Of a DNA stretch of 38,760 bases, positions 5,780 to 15,526 are shown piece after piece (position 1 is the first letter of the stretch; each line of letters starts with the position of its first letter). The stretch covers positions 1 to 38,760 of the forward strand of contig JAIRKW010000019.1 of the NCBI GenBank assembly GCA_031259875.1, in the 5' to 3' direction. Position numbers and translations under genes: made by a program. This DNA is from Campylobacteraceae bacterium (lineage in GTDB: Bacteria; Campylobacterota; Campylobacteria; Campylobacterales; Campylobacteraceae). A model generated the notes under the pieces. It did no database searches. It had not been told where the DNA came from and saw only the letters and a list, made by a program, of their open reading frames with translations.

Positions 5780-8614
5780 GTGGACAGCATAAAAATTTAC
5801 GGCGCAAAAGAGAATAACTTAAAGTCTATCAATCTTGAAATTCCAAAAAATAAGCTAATCGTCTTCACGGGAATTTCCGGAAGCGGCAAAAGTACTCTCG
5901 CGTTTGATACACTTTACGCAGAAGGGCAAAGACGCTATATAGAGTCTCTCTCTTCATATGCAAGACAATTTTTAGACAGAGTTGGCAAACCCAACGTGGA
6001 TAAGATAGAAGGGCTTACTCCGGCTATCGCCATAGACCAAAAAACCACGAGCAAAAACCCGCGCTCAACCGTAGGAACTATTACCGAAATATATGATTAC
6101 CTAAGACTTCTTTATGCAAGAGTAGGACATCAGTACTGCCATCTGTGCGGCAAACCCATCTCCAAAATGTCAGCATCAGACATCATAGAGCAGATTTTGA
6201 AACTTCCGACTGACGCCAAACTTGTTATCACCGCTCCGCTTATTCGCGAAAAAAAAGGAACTTTTGCAGATTTAATAGAGTCTTTGCGCCACAAAGGATA
6301 TGTGCGTGCAGTAATAGACGGCGTTATAGTACGGCTTGATGAAGAGATAGAGTTATCAAAAACCAAAAAGCATACCATAAAGGTTGTTGTAGACCGTGTA
6401 GTGATGAATGAAGAGAATCGCGAGCGTATAGCTTCAAGCGTTGAAAAAGCGCTGAATGAGAGCTATCAGGAGGCGGAAGTGGAGATACTTAACGCCAAAG
6501 AGATAGGATACGAAAAAGAAAATATTCACTTCAGTGAACATTTGGCGTGCTTTGACTGCAAAATAAGTTTCGCCCCGCTTGAACCGCTCTCGTTCTCGTT
6601 TAACTCTCCAAAAGGCGCTTGTAATGCGTGCGACGGCCTTGGCATACGCTACACGTTGGATATGAGTAAAATTATAGATGAAGATTTGAGCATAGAAGAT
6701 GGAGCGGTGAGACTGCTTTACGGTTTTAATAAAAGTTTTTATTATAAGTTTTTGATGGCATTTTGCGAAAGCGAAAAGATAGACACTTCAGTGCCATTTG
6801 GCGAATTGAAAGAGTATGAAAAAAAAGCCGTTTTACACGGACGTACAGAAGCAATCTCATTTTACTGGAAACACCACAAAATCAATAAAATCTTTGATGG
6901 AGTTATCAAAATAGCATACGATATGATAAAAGATGAGCAAGGCTTCGGCGACTATATGAGTGAAAAAGTATGCGATAAATGCGGCGGTTTTAGACTAAAT
7001 CCCGAATCTTTAGCTGTCAAAGTAGCCGGCAAAGGCATCGCTGATATACTTATTATGCCTATAGAAAAATCTACAGAATTTTTTGCTAATGAGGAAAATT
7101 TTAAAAACTTCAGCACAAAAGAGAAAATGATAGCCGCACCCATTATAAAAGAGATAAATGAGAGGCTTCGTTTCTTGTATGACGTAGGACTCGGATATCT
7201 GACGCTTGGACGCGACGCCAGAACCATCAGCGGCGGTGAAGCGCAGAGGATAAGAATAGCTTCGCAAATCGGAAGCGGGCTTACGGGTGTTATGTATGTG
7301 CTGGATGAGCCAAGCATAGGACTGCACGAAAGAGATACCTTAAAACTTATAAAGACGCTTAAAACTTTGCAGGAAAAAGGCAATACTCTGATAGTTGTAG
7401 AGCATGACAAAGAGACAATTAAAAGTGCGGATTTCATTGTAGATATAGGACCATACGCGGGAAAATACGGCGGCAACGTGGTATTTAGCGGCACTTTGGA
7501 AGAGCTCGAAAAGAGCAGTACGCAGACAGCTTTATATCTTACAGGCAAAAAAACGATAGATTATCGTCAAAACAGAGAACAAAAAAAATGGCTTGAGCTT
7601 AAAAATGTCAATATCAATAATATCCGCAAGTTAAATATTAAAATCCCGCTTCAAAATTTAGTTGCAGTAACCGGTGTAAGCGGGAGCGGCAAAAGTTCTT
7701 TAATACTTCAAACTTTGCTGCCGGTCGCAAAAGAGCTTTTGAACAGAGTCAAAAAAATAAAAAAAGTATCAGGCGTAGAGTGCATTGGACTGGAACAGCT
7801 CGATAAAGTCATCTATCTTGACCAAAGTCCCATCGGAAGGACGCCAAGAAGCAATCCTGCTACTTATACAGGACTTATGGACGACTTGAGAGATTTGTTT
7901 GTAAAAACTAAAGAGGCGCAAATTAGGGGTTATAAAGCAGGACGATTCTCATTTAATGTCAAAGGCGGCAGATGTGAAAAGTGTCAAGGCGACGGCGAAA
8001 TAAAGATAGAGATGCACTTTTTGCCAGACGTTATGGTCAAATGCGACGCATGCGGCGGCACACGTTACAATGCACAGACATTAGAGATAAAATACAAAGG
8101 TAAATCCATATCCGATATACTAAATATGAGCGTAGATGAAGCGGCAGCGTTTTTTGTATACATACCAAAACTGCACCAAATTTTAAAAACGCTTCAAGAC
8201 GTAGGGCTCGGATACATCACTTTAGGACAAAATGCCGTAACTTTAAGCGGAGGTGAGGCACAGAGAATAAAACTCTCAAAAGAGCTTAGCCGAAAAGATA
8301 CAGGTAAAACACTCTATATTTTGGATGAGCCCACAACAGGGCTTCATTTTGCAGATGTGGACAAACTTGCCAAAGTTTTGCACCATTTAACTTCGCTTGG
8401 CAACACGGTAATTGTTATCGAACATAATATGGATATTATAAAAAATGCCGATTTTGTCATAGATATGGGACCTGAGGGAGGTGATAAAGGCGGCAAAATC
8501 GTGGACTTAGCACCGCCTTTGAAATTAGCCCAAACTTATAAAAAAACAGGCTCTTATACAGGCGAATTTTTAGCATATGAATTTGGATTGGAACAGATGA
8601 AAACAGAGGTTTGA
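5780..8614 (+). CDS. uvrA: Excinuclease ABC subunit A (UvrA)
   Basis: DNA-damage sensor of nucleotide excision repair; it dimerises, loads UvrB on lesions and is an ABC-type ATPase. The 944-residue length is typical. Two Walker A motifs are visible, GISGSGKST (31-39) and GVSGSGKSS (about 632-640), with two signatures ISGGEAQR (about 483) and LSGGEAQR (about 822). Zinc-binding Cys pairs occur (CFDC/CNAC; CEKC at about 732 and CDAC at about 755), the second set in the GDGEIKIEMHFLPDV hallmark. The start is GTG with AAGGAT about 6 bases upstream. The next gene, polA, follows after 74 bp in the same direction and also serves excision repair by filling the gap. Confidence 0.98.
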   Translation: MDSIKIYGAKENNLKSINLEIPKNKLIVFTGISGSGKSTLAFDTLYAEGQRRYIESLSSYARQFLDRVGKPNVDKIEGLTPAIAIDQKTTSKNPRSTVGTITEIYDYLRLLYARVGHQYCHLCGKPISKMSASDIIEQILKLPTDAKLVITAPLIREKKGTFADLIESLRHKGYVRAVIDGVIVRLDEEIELSKTKKHTIKVVVDRVVMNEENRERIASSVEKALNESYQEAEVEILNAKEIGYEKENIHFSEHLACFDCKISFAPLEPLSFSFNSPKGACNACDGLGIRYTLDMSKIIDEDLSIEDGAVRLLYGFNKSFYYKFLMAFCESEKIDTSVPFGELKEYEKKAVLHGRTEAISFYWKHHKINKIFDGVIKIAYDMIKDEQGFGDYMSEKVCDKCGGFRLNPESLAVKVAGKGIADILIMPIEKSTEFFANEENFKNFSTKEKMIAAPIIKEINERLRFLYDVGLGYLTLGRDARTISGGEAQRIRIASQIGSGLTGVMYVLDEPSIGLHERDTLKLIKTLKTLQEKGNTLIVVEHDKETIKSADFIVDIGPYAGKYGGNVVFSGTLEELEKSSTQTALYLTGKKTIDYRQNREQKKWLELKNVNINNIRKLNIKIPLQNLVAVTGVSGSGKSSLILQTLLPVAKELLNRVKKIKKVSGVECIGLEQLDKVIYLDQSPIGRTPRSNPATYTGLMDDLRDLFVKTKEAQIRGYKAGRFSFNVKGGRCEKCQGDGEIKIEMHFLPDVMVKCDACGGTRYNAQTLEIKYKGKSISDILNMSVDEAAAFFVYIPKLHQILKTLQDVGLGYITLGQNAVTLSGGEAQRIKLSKELSRKDTGKTLYILDEPTTGLHFADVDKLAKVLHHLTSLGNTVIVIEHNMDIIKNADFVIDMGPEGGDKGGKIVDLAPPLKLAQTYKKTGSYTGEFLAYEFGLEQMKTEV

Positions 8615-8688
8615 GATTTTTAGCTCTTATAAGCTTTTTTGCTAAAGAGCGCTACACTTTTACATTAAAAAAACAAAAAGGTTCGGCT

Positions 8689-11334
8689 ATGAAAATCATA
8701 ACCATAATAGATACATTCGGATTTTTCTTCAGAAGTTACTATGCTTTATCAAATCTCAAAAATTCCAAAGGCGAGCCGACAGGGCTTTTGACAGGTTTTG
8801 CAAATTTTATCCAAACCTCCCTGCGCGAATTTCCGTCCGATTATATGCTGTTTGCATTAGACAGTAAAGGTAAAACTTTCCGCGAAGAGATAGACCCAAA
8901 TTATAAAGCCAACAGGTCTGCTCCGCCGGAAGACTTAAAAAAACAGCTTCCTATCGCCATAGAATGGATAAAAAAAATGGGATTTGCACAGTATTCCAAA
9001 GAGACTTACGAAGCAGACGACGTTATAGCCTCTATGGTTAAATTTGCCAAAACAAACGACTTGAAGGTGCGTATTGTTACACACGATAAAGATTTATATC
9101 AGCTCATAGATGACGGTAAAGTTGTGATATATGATCCTACCAAAAAAAAAGAGATAAACGAAAGCGGCTGTTTTGAAAAGTTCGGAATGCCGCCTTCAAA
9201 AATAAGAGACTTTCTGTCTTTAACGGGTGACACGGCAGATAATATCCCAGGCGTTAAAGGTATCGGCGCTGTTGGTGCAAAAAAACTTTTGGATGAATTC
9301 GGCGATATACAAAATCTCTATGACAATTTGGAAAAAGTGCGCAACGAACGCATAAGAGAACTTTTACGAGCAGGAAAAGAGAATGCTTTTATGAGTTGGA
9401 AGCTTACCGCTCTTGATGACTCTTTAGATGTGTATGAACGGCTTGAAAAGTTTAAGCTGCCCTCCTCGCAGCCGCTTTTAGCGATAAAAGATGAGCTTTT
9501 GGATAATGATATGTACTCTATCCTAAATCGTTTAGGTACAACGGATATAAAAAAACAGCAAAAAGAGTTGGAATTTAAACCTATACTGCTTGAAACAAAA
9601 GAGAAGCTTTTAGATGTTATAAACAGTATCCCAAACGAAGCGTTTGTAGCGTTTGATACGGAAACTAATTCATTAGATTCCAGAAATGCCGATATCGTAG
9701 GGTTTTCATTCTGCTTTGAAGAAGACAGGGCTTATTATGTTCCGATAGCGCACCACTATTTGGGAGTTAGTGCACAAGTTAATAAAACCGATGCAAAAGA
9801 GGCGTTAAACAAACTTTTTACATATAAAATCATTGGACAAAATCTTAAATTTGATTTGAATATAATAGAGTTTAATTTTGACATAACAAATATCAAAATC
9901 TACGCCGACACAATGATAATGGCGTGGCTTTTGGACGCACAATCAAGCGTTGGAATGGACTCTTTGGCAAAACGGCTCTTTAATTACAATACTATAAAAT
10001 TCTCCGATATAGTGCCTAAAAATGCAACGTTTGCCAATGTGGAGCTGGGTGATGCGTGCAAATACTCAGCTGAAGATGCATGGATAACACTCAAGCTTTA
10101 CCACAAATTAAAAGAGCTTTTAGAACCGCAGCTCTTAGAGCTGGCTAAAAACATGGAATTTCCTTTTATTAAAATCTTAAGAGATATGGAGAATGAAGGT
10201 ATTGGAGTAGATACGGCATATCTGAAAAGCCTGCTTGAAAAAAGCGATAATGCGATAAACAGTCTCACGCGCGAAATATATGACTTAAGCGGCCGGGAGT
10301 TTAATATAAATTCTACACAGCAAATGGGCGTGGTTTTATTTGGGCATTTAGGACTTAGCGCATCCAAAAAGACAAAAACAGGTTACAGTACCGATGAAAA
10401 TGTTTTAAACGAACTTTTAAATAAGCATCCTGTCATAGAAAAACTTCTTGAATACAGAGAACTTTATAAATTAAAATCCACCTACATAGAACCACTTTTA
10501 AGACTTGGACTTGCAAGCAAAACTTCGCGCATACATACAAGCTTTTTGCAAACAGGCACCTCAACAGGACGTCTTAGCTCAAAAGACCCGAATCTGCAAA
10601 ATATTCCCGTCAGAACGGAGCTTGGCAAAGAAGTAAGAGCAGCATTTGTTGCCAAGGAAGGCTATAAACTTGTCGGCATTGACTATTCGCAGATAGAACT
10701 TAGGCTTTTAGCGCATTTCAGTCTGGACAGCGCACTTATAAACGCCTTTTTAGAAGACAAGGATATACACCTTGCAACGGCTGCAAAACTTTTCGGCAAC
10801 AGAGCCAAGGAGATGAGAAATGTTGCCAAGAGTATCAATTTTGGACTCTTATACGGCATGGGAGCAAAAAAGCTCGCTGCAACATTAAATGTATCACAAA
10901 ATGAAGCAAAAGGATATATAGAAAACTACTTTGCTTCATTCGCAACCGTAAAGAATTATCTCTTTTTTATAGAGGAGAGCGCGCAGAAAAACGGTTTTAT
11001 TCAGACACTTTTAGGGCGCAGGCGCAACTTTGATTTTGCCTCCACATCACCCATGATGTTGGCAAATTACAAAAGGGAAGCTGTAAATGCCGTATTTCAA
11101 GGCAGCGCAGCAGATTTGATAAAGCTTGCAATGCTAAAAATTTACGATACACTTTTAGACAACAATGCCAAGCTTCTTTTGCAGATTCACGATGAACTTA
11201 TTTTTGAAGTTAAAGAGGAGAATGCTGTAGAGTTTTCCAAAAAAGCAAGTGCAATAATGGAAGCTATTTATAAACTCAATGTGCCGCTGAAAACTACCGT
11301 AAGTATCGGCGATAATTGGGGCGCATTAAAATAA
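8689..11334 (+). CDS. polA: DNA polymerase I (PolA)
   Basis: Gap-filling and Okazaki-processing polymerase. ATG 8689 is preferred because AAAAAGG precedes it and MKIITIIDTFGFFFRSYYAL is the canonical N-terminus; the frame is open back to 8611 but that part is not PolA-like. The 881-residue product has the 5'-nuclease domain with a helix-hairpin-helix at about 180-205 (DTADNIPGVKGIGAVGAKK). A 3'-5' exonuclease domain keeps its acidic residues (FDTETNSLD at about 322, YSAED at about 459), so proofreading is probably active. The polymerase has motif A (IDYSQIELR, about 664), motif B (RNVAKSINFGLLYG, about 710) and motif C (QIHDEL, about 832). It lies downstream of uvrA; aat begins 4 bases after its stop. 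Confidence 0.98.
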   Translation: MKIITIIDTFGFFFRSYYALSNLKNSKGEPTGLLTGFANFIQTSLREFPSDYMLFALDSKGKTFREEIDPNYKANRSAPPEDLKKQLPIAIEWIKKMGFAQYSKETYEADDVIASMVKFAKTNDLKVRIVTHDKDLYQLIDDGKVVIYDPTKKKEINESGCFEKFGMPPSKIRDFLSLTGDTADNIPGVKGIGAVGAKKLLDEFGDIQNLYDNLEKVRNERIRELLRAGKENAFMSWKLTALDDSLDVYERLEKFKLPSSQPLLAIKDELLDNDMYSILNRLGTTDIKKQQKELEFKPILLETKEKLLDVINSIPNEAFVAFDTETNSLDSRNADIVGFSFCFEEDRAYYVPIAHHYLGVSAQVNKTDAKEALNKLFTYKIIGQNLKFDLNIIEFNFDITNIKIYADTMIMAWLLDAQSSVGMDSLAKRLFNYNTIKFSDIVPKNATFANVELGDACKYSAEDAWITLKLYHKLKELLEPQLLELAKNMEFPFIKILRDMENEGIGVDTAYLKSLLEKSDNAINSLTREIYDLSGREFNINSTQQMGVVLFGHLGLSASKKTKTGYSTDENVLNELLNKHPVIEKLLEYRELYKLKSTYIEPLLRLGLASKTSRIHTSFLQTGTSTGRLSSKDPNLQNIPVRTELGKEVRAAFVAKEGYKLVGIDYSQIELRLLAHFSLDSALINAFLEDKDIHLATAAKLFGNRAKEMRNVAKSINFGLLYGMGAKKLAATLNVSQNEAKGYIENYFASFATVKNYLFFIEESAQKNGFIQTLLGRRRNFDFASTSPMMLANYKREAVNAVFQGSAADLIKLAMLKIYDTLLDNNAKLLLQIHDELIFEVKEENAVEFSKKASAIMEAIYKLNVPLKTTVSIGDNWGALK

Positions 11335-11338
11335 GTTT

Positions 11339-11989
11339 ATGATTTACGAGTTAAGTGCGAACAATCTTTTTTTCCCCAATCCAAACGAAGCCGATGAGAA
11401 TGGATTATTAGCTATGGGCGGGGATTTAAATGCAAAGCGTCTTATAAAAGCATACAAAAGCGGTATCTTCCCGTGGCCTCAGCAAGGGTTTCCGCTTCTT
11501 TGGTTTTCGCCCAACCCGCGGGCTGTTTTTTATCCTGATAACTTTCACCTTACGCGCTCCTTGAAACGCAGTCTTAAAAAGTACGAAACAAAAGTAGATA
11601 CAAATTTTTCACAAGTTATCACAATGTGTGCCGAAATAAGAAAACAAAAAACATGGATAAACAGCCAAATGATAAAAGCATACAGCAAACTTTTTGAACT
11701 TGGATTTGCTCATTCGGTAGAGAGTTATGACGAAAACGGAGAGCTTGCAGGAGGATTGTACGGCGTATGTATAGGCAGAGTTTTTTGCGGAGAGTCTATG
11801 TTTACTCTCAAAAAAGATGCTTCAAAAACCGCATTATACAGATTATGCTGTGAAGTTTTACAAAAAGGCGGCATTATTGATTGTCAAATCATAAATCCTC
11901 ATTTATCGTCGCTTGGAGCTGTAGAAATATCGAGGGAGAAATTTTTGCAAACACTCGCTTTTTTGGGAAATAAATCCTCAATATTTTAA
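11339..11989 (+). CDS. aat: Leucyl/phenylalanyl-tRNA-protein transferase (Aat)
   Basis: Transfers Leu or Phe from aminoacyl-tRNA to proteins with N-terminal Lys or Arg, creating N-degrons for ClpS/ClpAP; cytosolic. The 216-residue product shows the family block GLLAMGGDLNAKRLIKAY, then SGIFPWP, then LLWFSPNPRAVF, and further on GGLYGVCIGRVFCGESMF and IDCQIINPHLSSLGA. Length is normal. It starts 4 bases after the polA stop without a clear ribosome site, so it probably depends on polA translation. No terminator is seen before the metK promoter. Confidence 0.95.
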   Translation: MIYELSANNLFFPNPNEADENGLLAMGGDLNAKRLIKAYKSGIFPWPQQGFPLLWFSPNPRAVFYPDNFHLTRSLKRSLKKYETKVDTNFSQVITMCAEIRKQKTWINSQMIKAYSKLFELGFAHSVESYDENGELAGGLYGVCIGRVFCGESMFTLKKDASKTALYRLCCEVLQKGGIIDCQIINPHLSSLGAVEISREKFLQTLAFLGNKSSIF

Positions 11990-12001
11990 ATTTACTCTTT
12001 T

Positions 12002-12027
12002 TTGTCAAGTTTTTTTTATGGTACAAT
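12002..12027 (+). promoter_or_regulatory. Putative metK promoter (T-tract plus extended -10)
   Basis: A T-rich stretch (TTTTTTTTATGG) runs into TGGTACAAT, an extended -10 (TGn then TACAAT at 12022-12027), 28 bases before the metK ATG. A TTGTCA at 12002-12007 is only 14 bases away, too close for a normal -35, consistent with the Campylobacterota habit of using a T-rich region instead. Confidence 0.55.
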
Positions 12028-12055
12028 ACCAATTTTATTAAAAAGGGGAGAGAAA

Positions 12056-13264
12056 ATGTATCTTTTTACTTCTGAAATTGTAAGTCCGGGACACCCCGAT
12101 AAGTGTGCGGATATAATAGCCGATTCTATTGTTGATAAAATTTTGCAAGCAGACCCAAACGGCAGGGTAGCAAGCGAAGTTTTTGTTGCAGGCAAGCATG
12201 TAATTATAGGCGGCGAAGTAAATACAAAAGCAAAATTTAATCAAAGCGACTATGCAAATATTGCCAAAGATGCTCTTAAAAATATAGGTTATGACGGTAA
12301 AGGCGCATTCACAAAAGAGCAGTGTCTTCATCCTGATGATGTTAAAGTGCAAGTGTTATTAAATCAGCAGTCTCCTGACATCAACCAAGGTGTCGATCAA
12401 GAAGATGGTGAAATAGGTGCAGGCGACCAGGGAATTATGTTTGGATTCGCCTCAAATGAAACAAAAGAGTTTATGCCCGCAGCAATTACTTACGCCAGAT
12501 TGATATGCGACAAAGTCTATAAATACGCGCTTACCCATAAAAACGAACTCGGTGTTGACATAAAAACACAAGTTACTATAGATTACGGTACTAAGAGCAA
12601 TTTTGAAGACAGCAAACCACAGCATATCCACACTATCGTAGTTTCTGCGCCAAGCGTGGAAAGCATGCCTATTATTAAAGTACGCGAACTTATCAAACAG
12701 TTGATAGACGACGCAGGACTTCCAAAAGAGCTTTATGACCCCGAAAAAAAAGACACCATTATACATATTAACCCAACAGGCAGATACGTTAATCACAGTC
12801 CGCTGCACGACTCAGGACTTACGGGACGAAAATTGATAGTAGACAGCTTCGGCGGATATTCGCCTATAGGCGGCGGCGCACAGTCAAGCAAAGATTATAC
12901 AAAAGTCGATAGAAGCGCGCTTTATGCGGCAAGATGGATAGCTAAAAATATTGTAGCCGCAGATTTAGCTGATAAGTGTATCGTGCAAATCTCATATGCA
13001 ATAGGCGTAGCACACCCTATCTCCATATGTGTAGATACAATGGGCACATTTAAGCATGATATAAACGACGATATTTTATCTGACTTTGTTTTGGAAAATT
13101 TTCCGCTGACGCCAAAATGGATAACAAAGCAATTCGCGCTCGACAAACCAAGCAAAGATACATTTCTTTACGCTGATGTCGCTGCGCGCGGACAGGTAGG
13201 TCAGAGCGATTATCCATGGGAGAAACTGGATACTGTAGAACTATTTAGAGGATTGTTAAAATAA
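12056..13264 (+). CDS. metK: S-adenosylmethionine synthase (MetK)
   Basis: Makes S-adenosylmethionine from methionine and ATP. ATG 12056 is chosen because AAAGGGGAGA precedes it and MYLFTSEIVSPGHPDKCADI is the normal start; the frame extends to 12002 without homology. The 402-residue product has the ATP-binding GHPDKC, GAGDQGIMFGFA, and a phosphate-loop block at about 265-290 (DSFGGYSPIGGGAQSSKD, then KVDRSALYAARW). The block reads GGGAQSSKDYTK where enterobacterial MetK has GGGAFSGKDPTK, a variant I associate with Campylobacterota. It converges on the PhoU-like gene, with two small hairpins between them. Confidence 0.98.
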   Translation: MYLFTSEIVSPGHPDKCADIIADSIVDKILQADPNGRVASEVFVAGKHVIIGGEVNTKAKFNQSDYANIAKDALKNIGYDGKGAFTKEQCLHPDDVKVQVLLNQQSPDINQGVDQEDGEIGAGDQGIMFGFASNETKEFMPAAITYARLICDKVYKYALTHKNELGVDIKTQVTIDYGTKSNFEDSKPQHIHTIVVSAPSVESMPIIKVRELIKQLIDDAGLPKELYDPEKKDTIIHINPTGRYVNHSPLHDSGLTGRKLIVDSFGGYSPIGGGAQSSKDYTKVDRSALYAARWIAKNIVAADLADKCIVQISYAIGVAHPISICVDTMGTFKHDINDDILSDFVLENFPLTPKWITKQFALDKPSKDTFLYADVAARGQVGQSDYPWEKLDTVELFRGLLK

Positions 13265-13273
13265 AAACTTGTA

Positions 13274-13326
13274 TATCCAAGTATATATTGGATAATAATC
13301 GGTGAAGCTTAGTATATTCTAAGCTT
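13274..13326. terminator. Tandem hairpins between convergent metK and PhoU-like gene
   Basis: First hairpin: TATCCAA (13274-13280) pairs with TTGGATA (13288-13294) over a 7-base loop. Second: AAGCTTAG (13305-13312) pairs with CTAAGCTT (13319-13326) over TATATT, and includes the stop codon of the minus-strand gene. Neither has a long T-run, so bidirectional termination is an inference from position. Confidence 0.45.
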
Positions 13327-13950
13327 TCCTCCGTCTTGCGTTAAGATGATAATCTTCGCTACAGCCGACGCGCTTTTTGATATAACGTCTATTTGCTCCG
13401 TTATATTTACTATTTTTATGCAACCAAACGTAAACTTCATATCAAACCCTGCCATACTCTGCTCTATTTGTTCGCGCAATTCATCGCATTTCATCTGTTC
13501 CATTTTAATTGCGCGAAATACATCCTTTATGCTGCCATTGTCTTTTACTAACTCCGAAGACATCGCAAAAGCTTCTATTGCAGTTTGGAAAAGCTGCAAC
13601 ATATTCTCTTTTATAGCCATATAGCAGCGTTCACTTGTGCAATCTGTTATATTTTTACAAAAATATCTTATAGTATGCGTGACTTGTATAAACTCGGATA
13701 TAATTTTTACATACGATGTAAATTTTCTGGCTGTCTGTTCATCTTTACAAAAAATAGGTATTGCCGAGACTATTTTATTATTTATATTATTCGTGCTTAT
13801 ATCTATATCTGCCAGCTGTTCCATAGATTCTGCAAACAGATAATGATTATTGCTTTTTAACCCTTCCGTAACATTTGCGGCTGTTTTTATTATCATGCTG
13901 CCCATTCTTGCAATGTCGTTTGCGATTACATTGTCTGCTGCGCCGTACAT
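13309..13950 (-). CDS. PhoU-like domain protein
   Basis: A 213-residue all-helical protein with two repeats of the PhoU three-helix pattern. Repeat 1 has ESMEQLADIDISTNNINNKI followed by a helix ending in THTIRYFCKNI. Repeat 2 has IKMEQMKCDELREQIEQSM followed by CIKIVNITEQIDVISKSASA. These align by pattern with the metal-binding E/DxxxD helices of PhoU/DUF47 proteins, although the usual aspartates of the RIGDHA segment are poorly kept. PhoU proteins restrain Pst transport and the PhoR kinase; DUF47 relatives pair with Pit-type carriers. It lies 9 kb from pst with no transporter beside it, so the partner is unknown. AAGGAAG precedes the ATG; a possible -10 TATAAC lies at 13984-13989 on the minus strand. 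Confidence 0.65.
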   Translation of the reverse strand: MYGAADNVIANDIARMGSMIIKTAANVTEGLKSNNHYLFAESMEQLADIDISTNNINNKIVSAIPIFCKDEQTARKFTSYVKIISEFIQVTHTIRYFCKNITDCTSERCYMAIKENMLQLFQTAIEAFAMSSELVKDNGSIKDVFRAIKMEQMKCDELREQIEQSMAGFDMKFTFGCIKIVNITEQIDVISKSASAVAKIIILTQDGGKLRIY

Positions 13951-14065
13951 TCATATCTTCCTTTGACTTGTTTAGAAGACAATGTTATAAAAGCGATATC
14001 ACAAAAAAATATCACAGAGCTTGCAATACCCTGTTTTCACAGCAAAATTCAATATAAAAACAGAG

Positions 14066-14422
14066 CTAAAAGAAGTTTTTTGTATCTGTATCAGCCAAAT
14101 GAGGCCATGTAAGTTTTGAACCTCCGAGCATATGAAAATGCAAATGCATCACTTCTTGCCCACTATCTTTACCGTTATTGGTTATGAGTCTGTATCCGCT
14201 CTTATCAAGCCCCATCAACTTTGCAACTTCGTGTATAAAAAGCGTCATCTCGCCCATAAGCTCCGCATTTACGCTCTGAAAATTCTCAACCTCTTTTTTC
14301 GGGATAATGAGTATATGTATCGGGGCTTTTGGGTTTATGTCGTGAAATGCCAAAAATTTATCATTTTCAAGTACCTTATTGCTAGGCAGCTCGCCGTTAA
14401 TGATTTTCGTAAAAATAGTCAT
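14066..14422 (-). CDS. HIT family nucleotide hydrolase
   Basis: Histidine-triad protein of the Hint type, hydrolysing phosphoramidate or adenylated nucleotides. The start at 14422 (MTIFTKIINGELPSNKV) is supported by AAGGAG 6 bases upstream and by the usual Hint N-terminus; the frame is open to 14500 but that part is not HIT-like. The 118-residue product carries the triad as HLHFHMLGG at residues 93-101, and AFHDINPKAPIHILIIPKK is the typical core. It is divergent from pheS; in Campylobacter a HIT gene also neighbours pheST. Confidence 0.95.
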   Translation of the reverse strand: MTIFTKIINGELPSNKVLENDKFLAFHDINPKAPIHILIIPKKEVENFQSVNAELMGEMTLFIHEVAKLMGLDKSGYRLITNNGKDSGQEVMHLHFHMLGGSKLTWPHLADTDTKNFF

Positions 14423-14495
14423 TTTTACTCCTTGTGAAAACTTTTTAAAGAGTATAGAGTATTTTTGCTTTAACTCTTTATAATTAAATTTTGAA

Positions 14496-14501
14496 TACAA
14501 T
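14496..14501 (+). promoter_or_regulatory. Putative -10 box for pheS operon
   Basis: TACAAT preceded by ATTTTGAA in the HIT/pheS divergent region, 32 bases before the pheS TTG. A second TATAAT occurs at 14479-14484. Both fit a T-rich Campylobacterota promoter; which is used cannot be told. Confidence 0.35.
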
Positions 14502-14533
14502 CATCCATTTAAATCTATTCATAAGGCAGCTGT

Positions 14534-15526
14534 TTGGAAGCGTTAGAAAAAAGTATACAAGAGTGCGGCAGCATAAAAGAGCTTGAAAAACTGCGCATTG
14601 AGGTTTTTGGCAAAAAAGGTTATTTTACGGCGCAATTCGCAAAACTCAAAGAATTAAAAGATGACGAGAAAATAGCATTCGCCGCTAAAGTCAATGAAGA
14701 GAAAGAAAAATTTACAATTCTTATAAATTCAAAAAAAGAATTTCTGGAAGCAAAAGAGAGAGCTTGGGCACTGAAAAAAGACGCTGTTGATGTGAGTTTG
14801 TATTCACCCTCATCAGATATCGGCGCACTTCATCCCGTAATGAGCACGATGGATAAGATTATAGAATACTTTATATCACTTAATTTCTCCGTAGAAGACG
14901 GGCCATTAGTGGAAGATGATTTTCATAATTTTGAAGCTTTAAATTTGCCAAAATTCCATCCTGCGCGCGATATGCAGGACACATTTTATTTTAAAGACGG
15001 TGCGCTTTTAAGAACACACACTTCGCCTGTTCAAGTAAGAACGATGCTCTCTCAAAAACCGCCTATTCGTATGATATGCCCGGGTTCGGTCTTTAGGCGT
15101 GATTTGGATTTAACGCATACTCCGATGTTTCATCAAATAGAAGGACTTGTGGTAGATAAAAAAGGCGCTGTTTCATTTGCTAACCTTAAATCAATACTTG
15201 AAGAGTTTTTAAGATATATGTTTGGAGATGTGAATGTACGCTTCCGCCCAAGCTTTTTCCCATTCACGGAGCCAAGTGCAGAGGTGGATATAAGCTGTAT
15301 ATTCTGCGGCGGTTCTGGGTGTAAAGTATGCAAAAACACCGGTTGGCTTGAAGTTTTGGGATGCGGCGAGGTTGACCAGAATGTTTTTAAAGCAGTTGGT
15401 TACAAAGACGTAAGCGGATATGCGTTCGGACTTGGCATAGAGCGGTTTACCATGCTTTTATGCGGTGTAGGCGACTTGCGCTCGCTTTTTGAGGGAGATT
15501 TAAGACTATTGGAGCAATTTAAATGA
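14534..15526 (+). CDS. pheS: Phenylalanyl-tRNA synthetase alpha subunit
   Basis: Catalytic subunit of the class II alpha2-beta2 enzyme charging tRNA-Phe. The 330-residue product has an N-terminal coiled-coil arm (about 1-80), the class II motif 2 region (GSVFRRDLDLTHTPMFHQIEG, about 182-202) and motif 3 (FGLGIERFTML, about 298-308). A Cys cluster occurs at about 255-268 (CIFCGGSGCKVC), as in many bacterial PheS. The start is TTG with AAGG 7 bases upstream. Its stop overlaps the pheT start by 4 bp. Confidence 0.97.
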   Translation: MEALEKSIQECGSIKELEKLRIEVFGKKGYFTAQFAKLKELKDDEKIAFAAKVNEEKEKFTILINSKKEFLEAKERAWALKKDAVDVSLYSPSSDIGALHPVMSTMDKIIEYFISLNFSVEDGPLVEDDFHNFEALNLPKFHPARDMQDTFYFKDGALLRTHTSPVQVRTMLSQKPPIRMICPGSVFRRDLDLTHTPMFHQIEGLVVDKKGAVSFANLKSILEEFLRYMFGDVNVRFRPSFFPFTEPSAEVDISCIFCGGSGCKVCKNTGWLEVLGCGEVDQNVFKAVGYKDVSGYAFGLGIERFTMLLCGVGDLRSLFEGDLRLLEQFK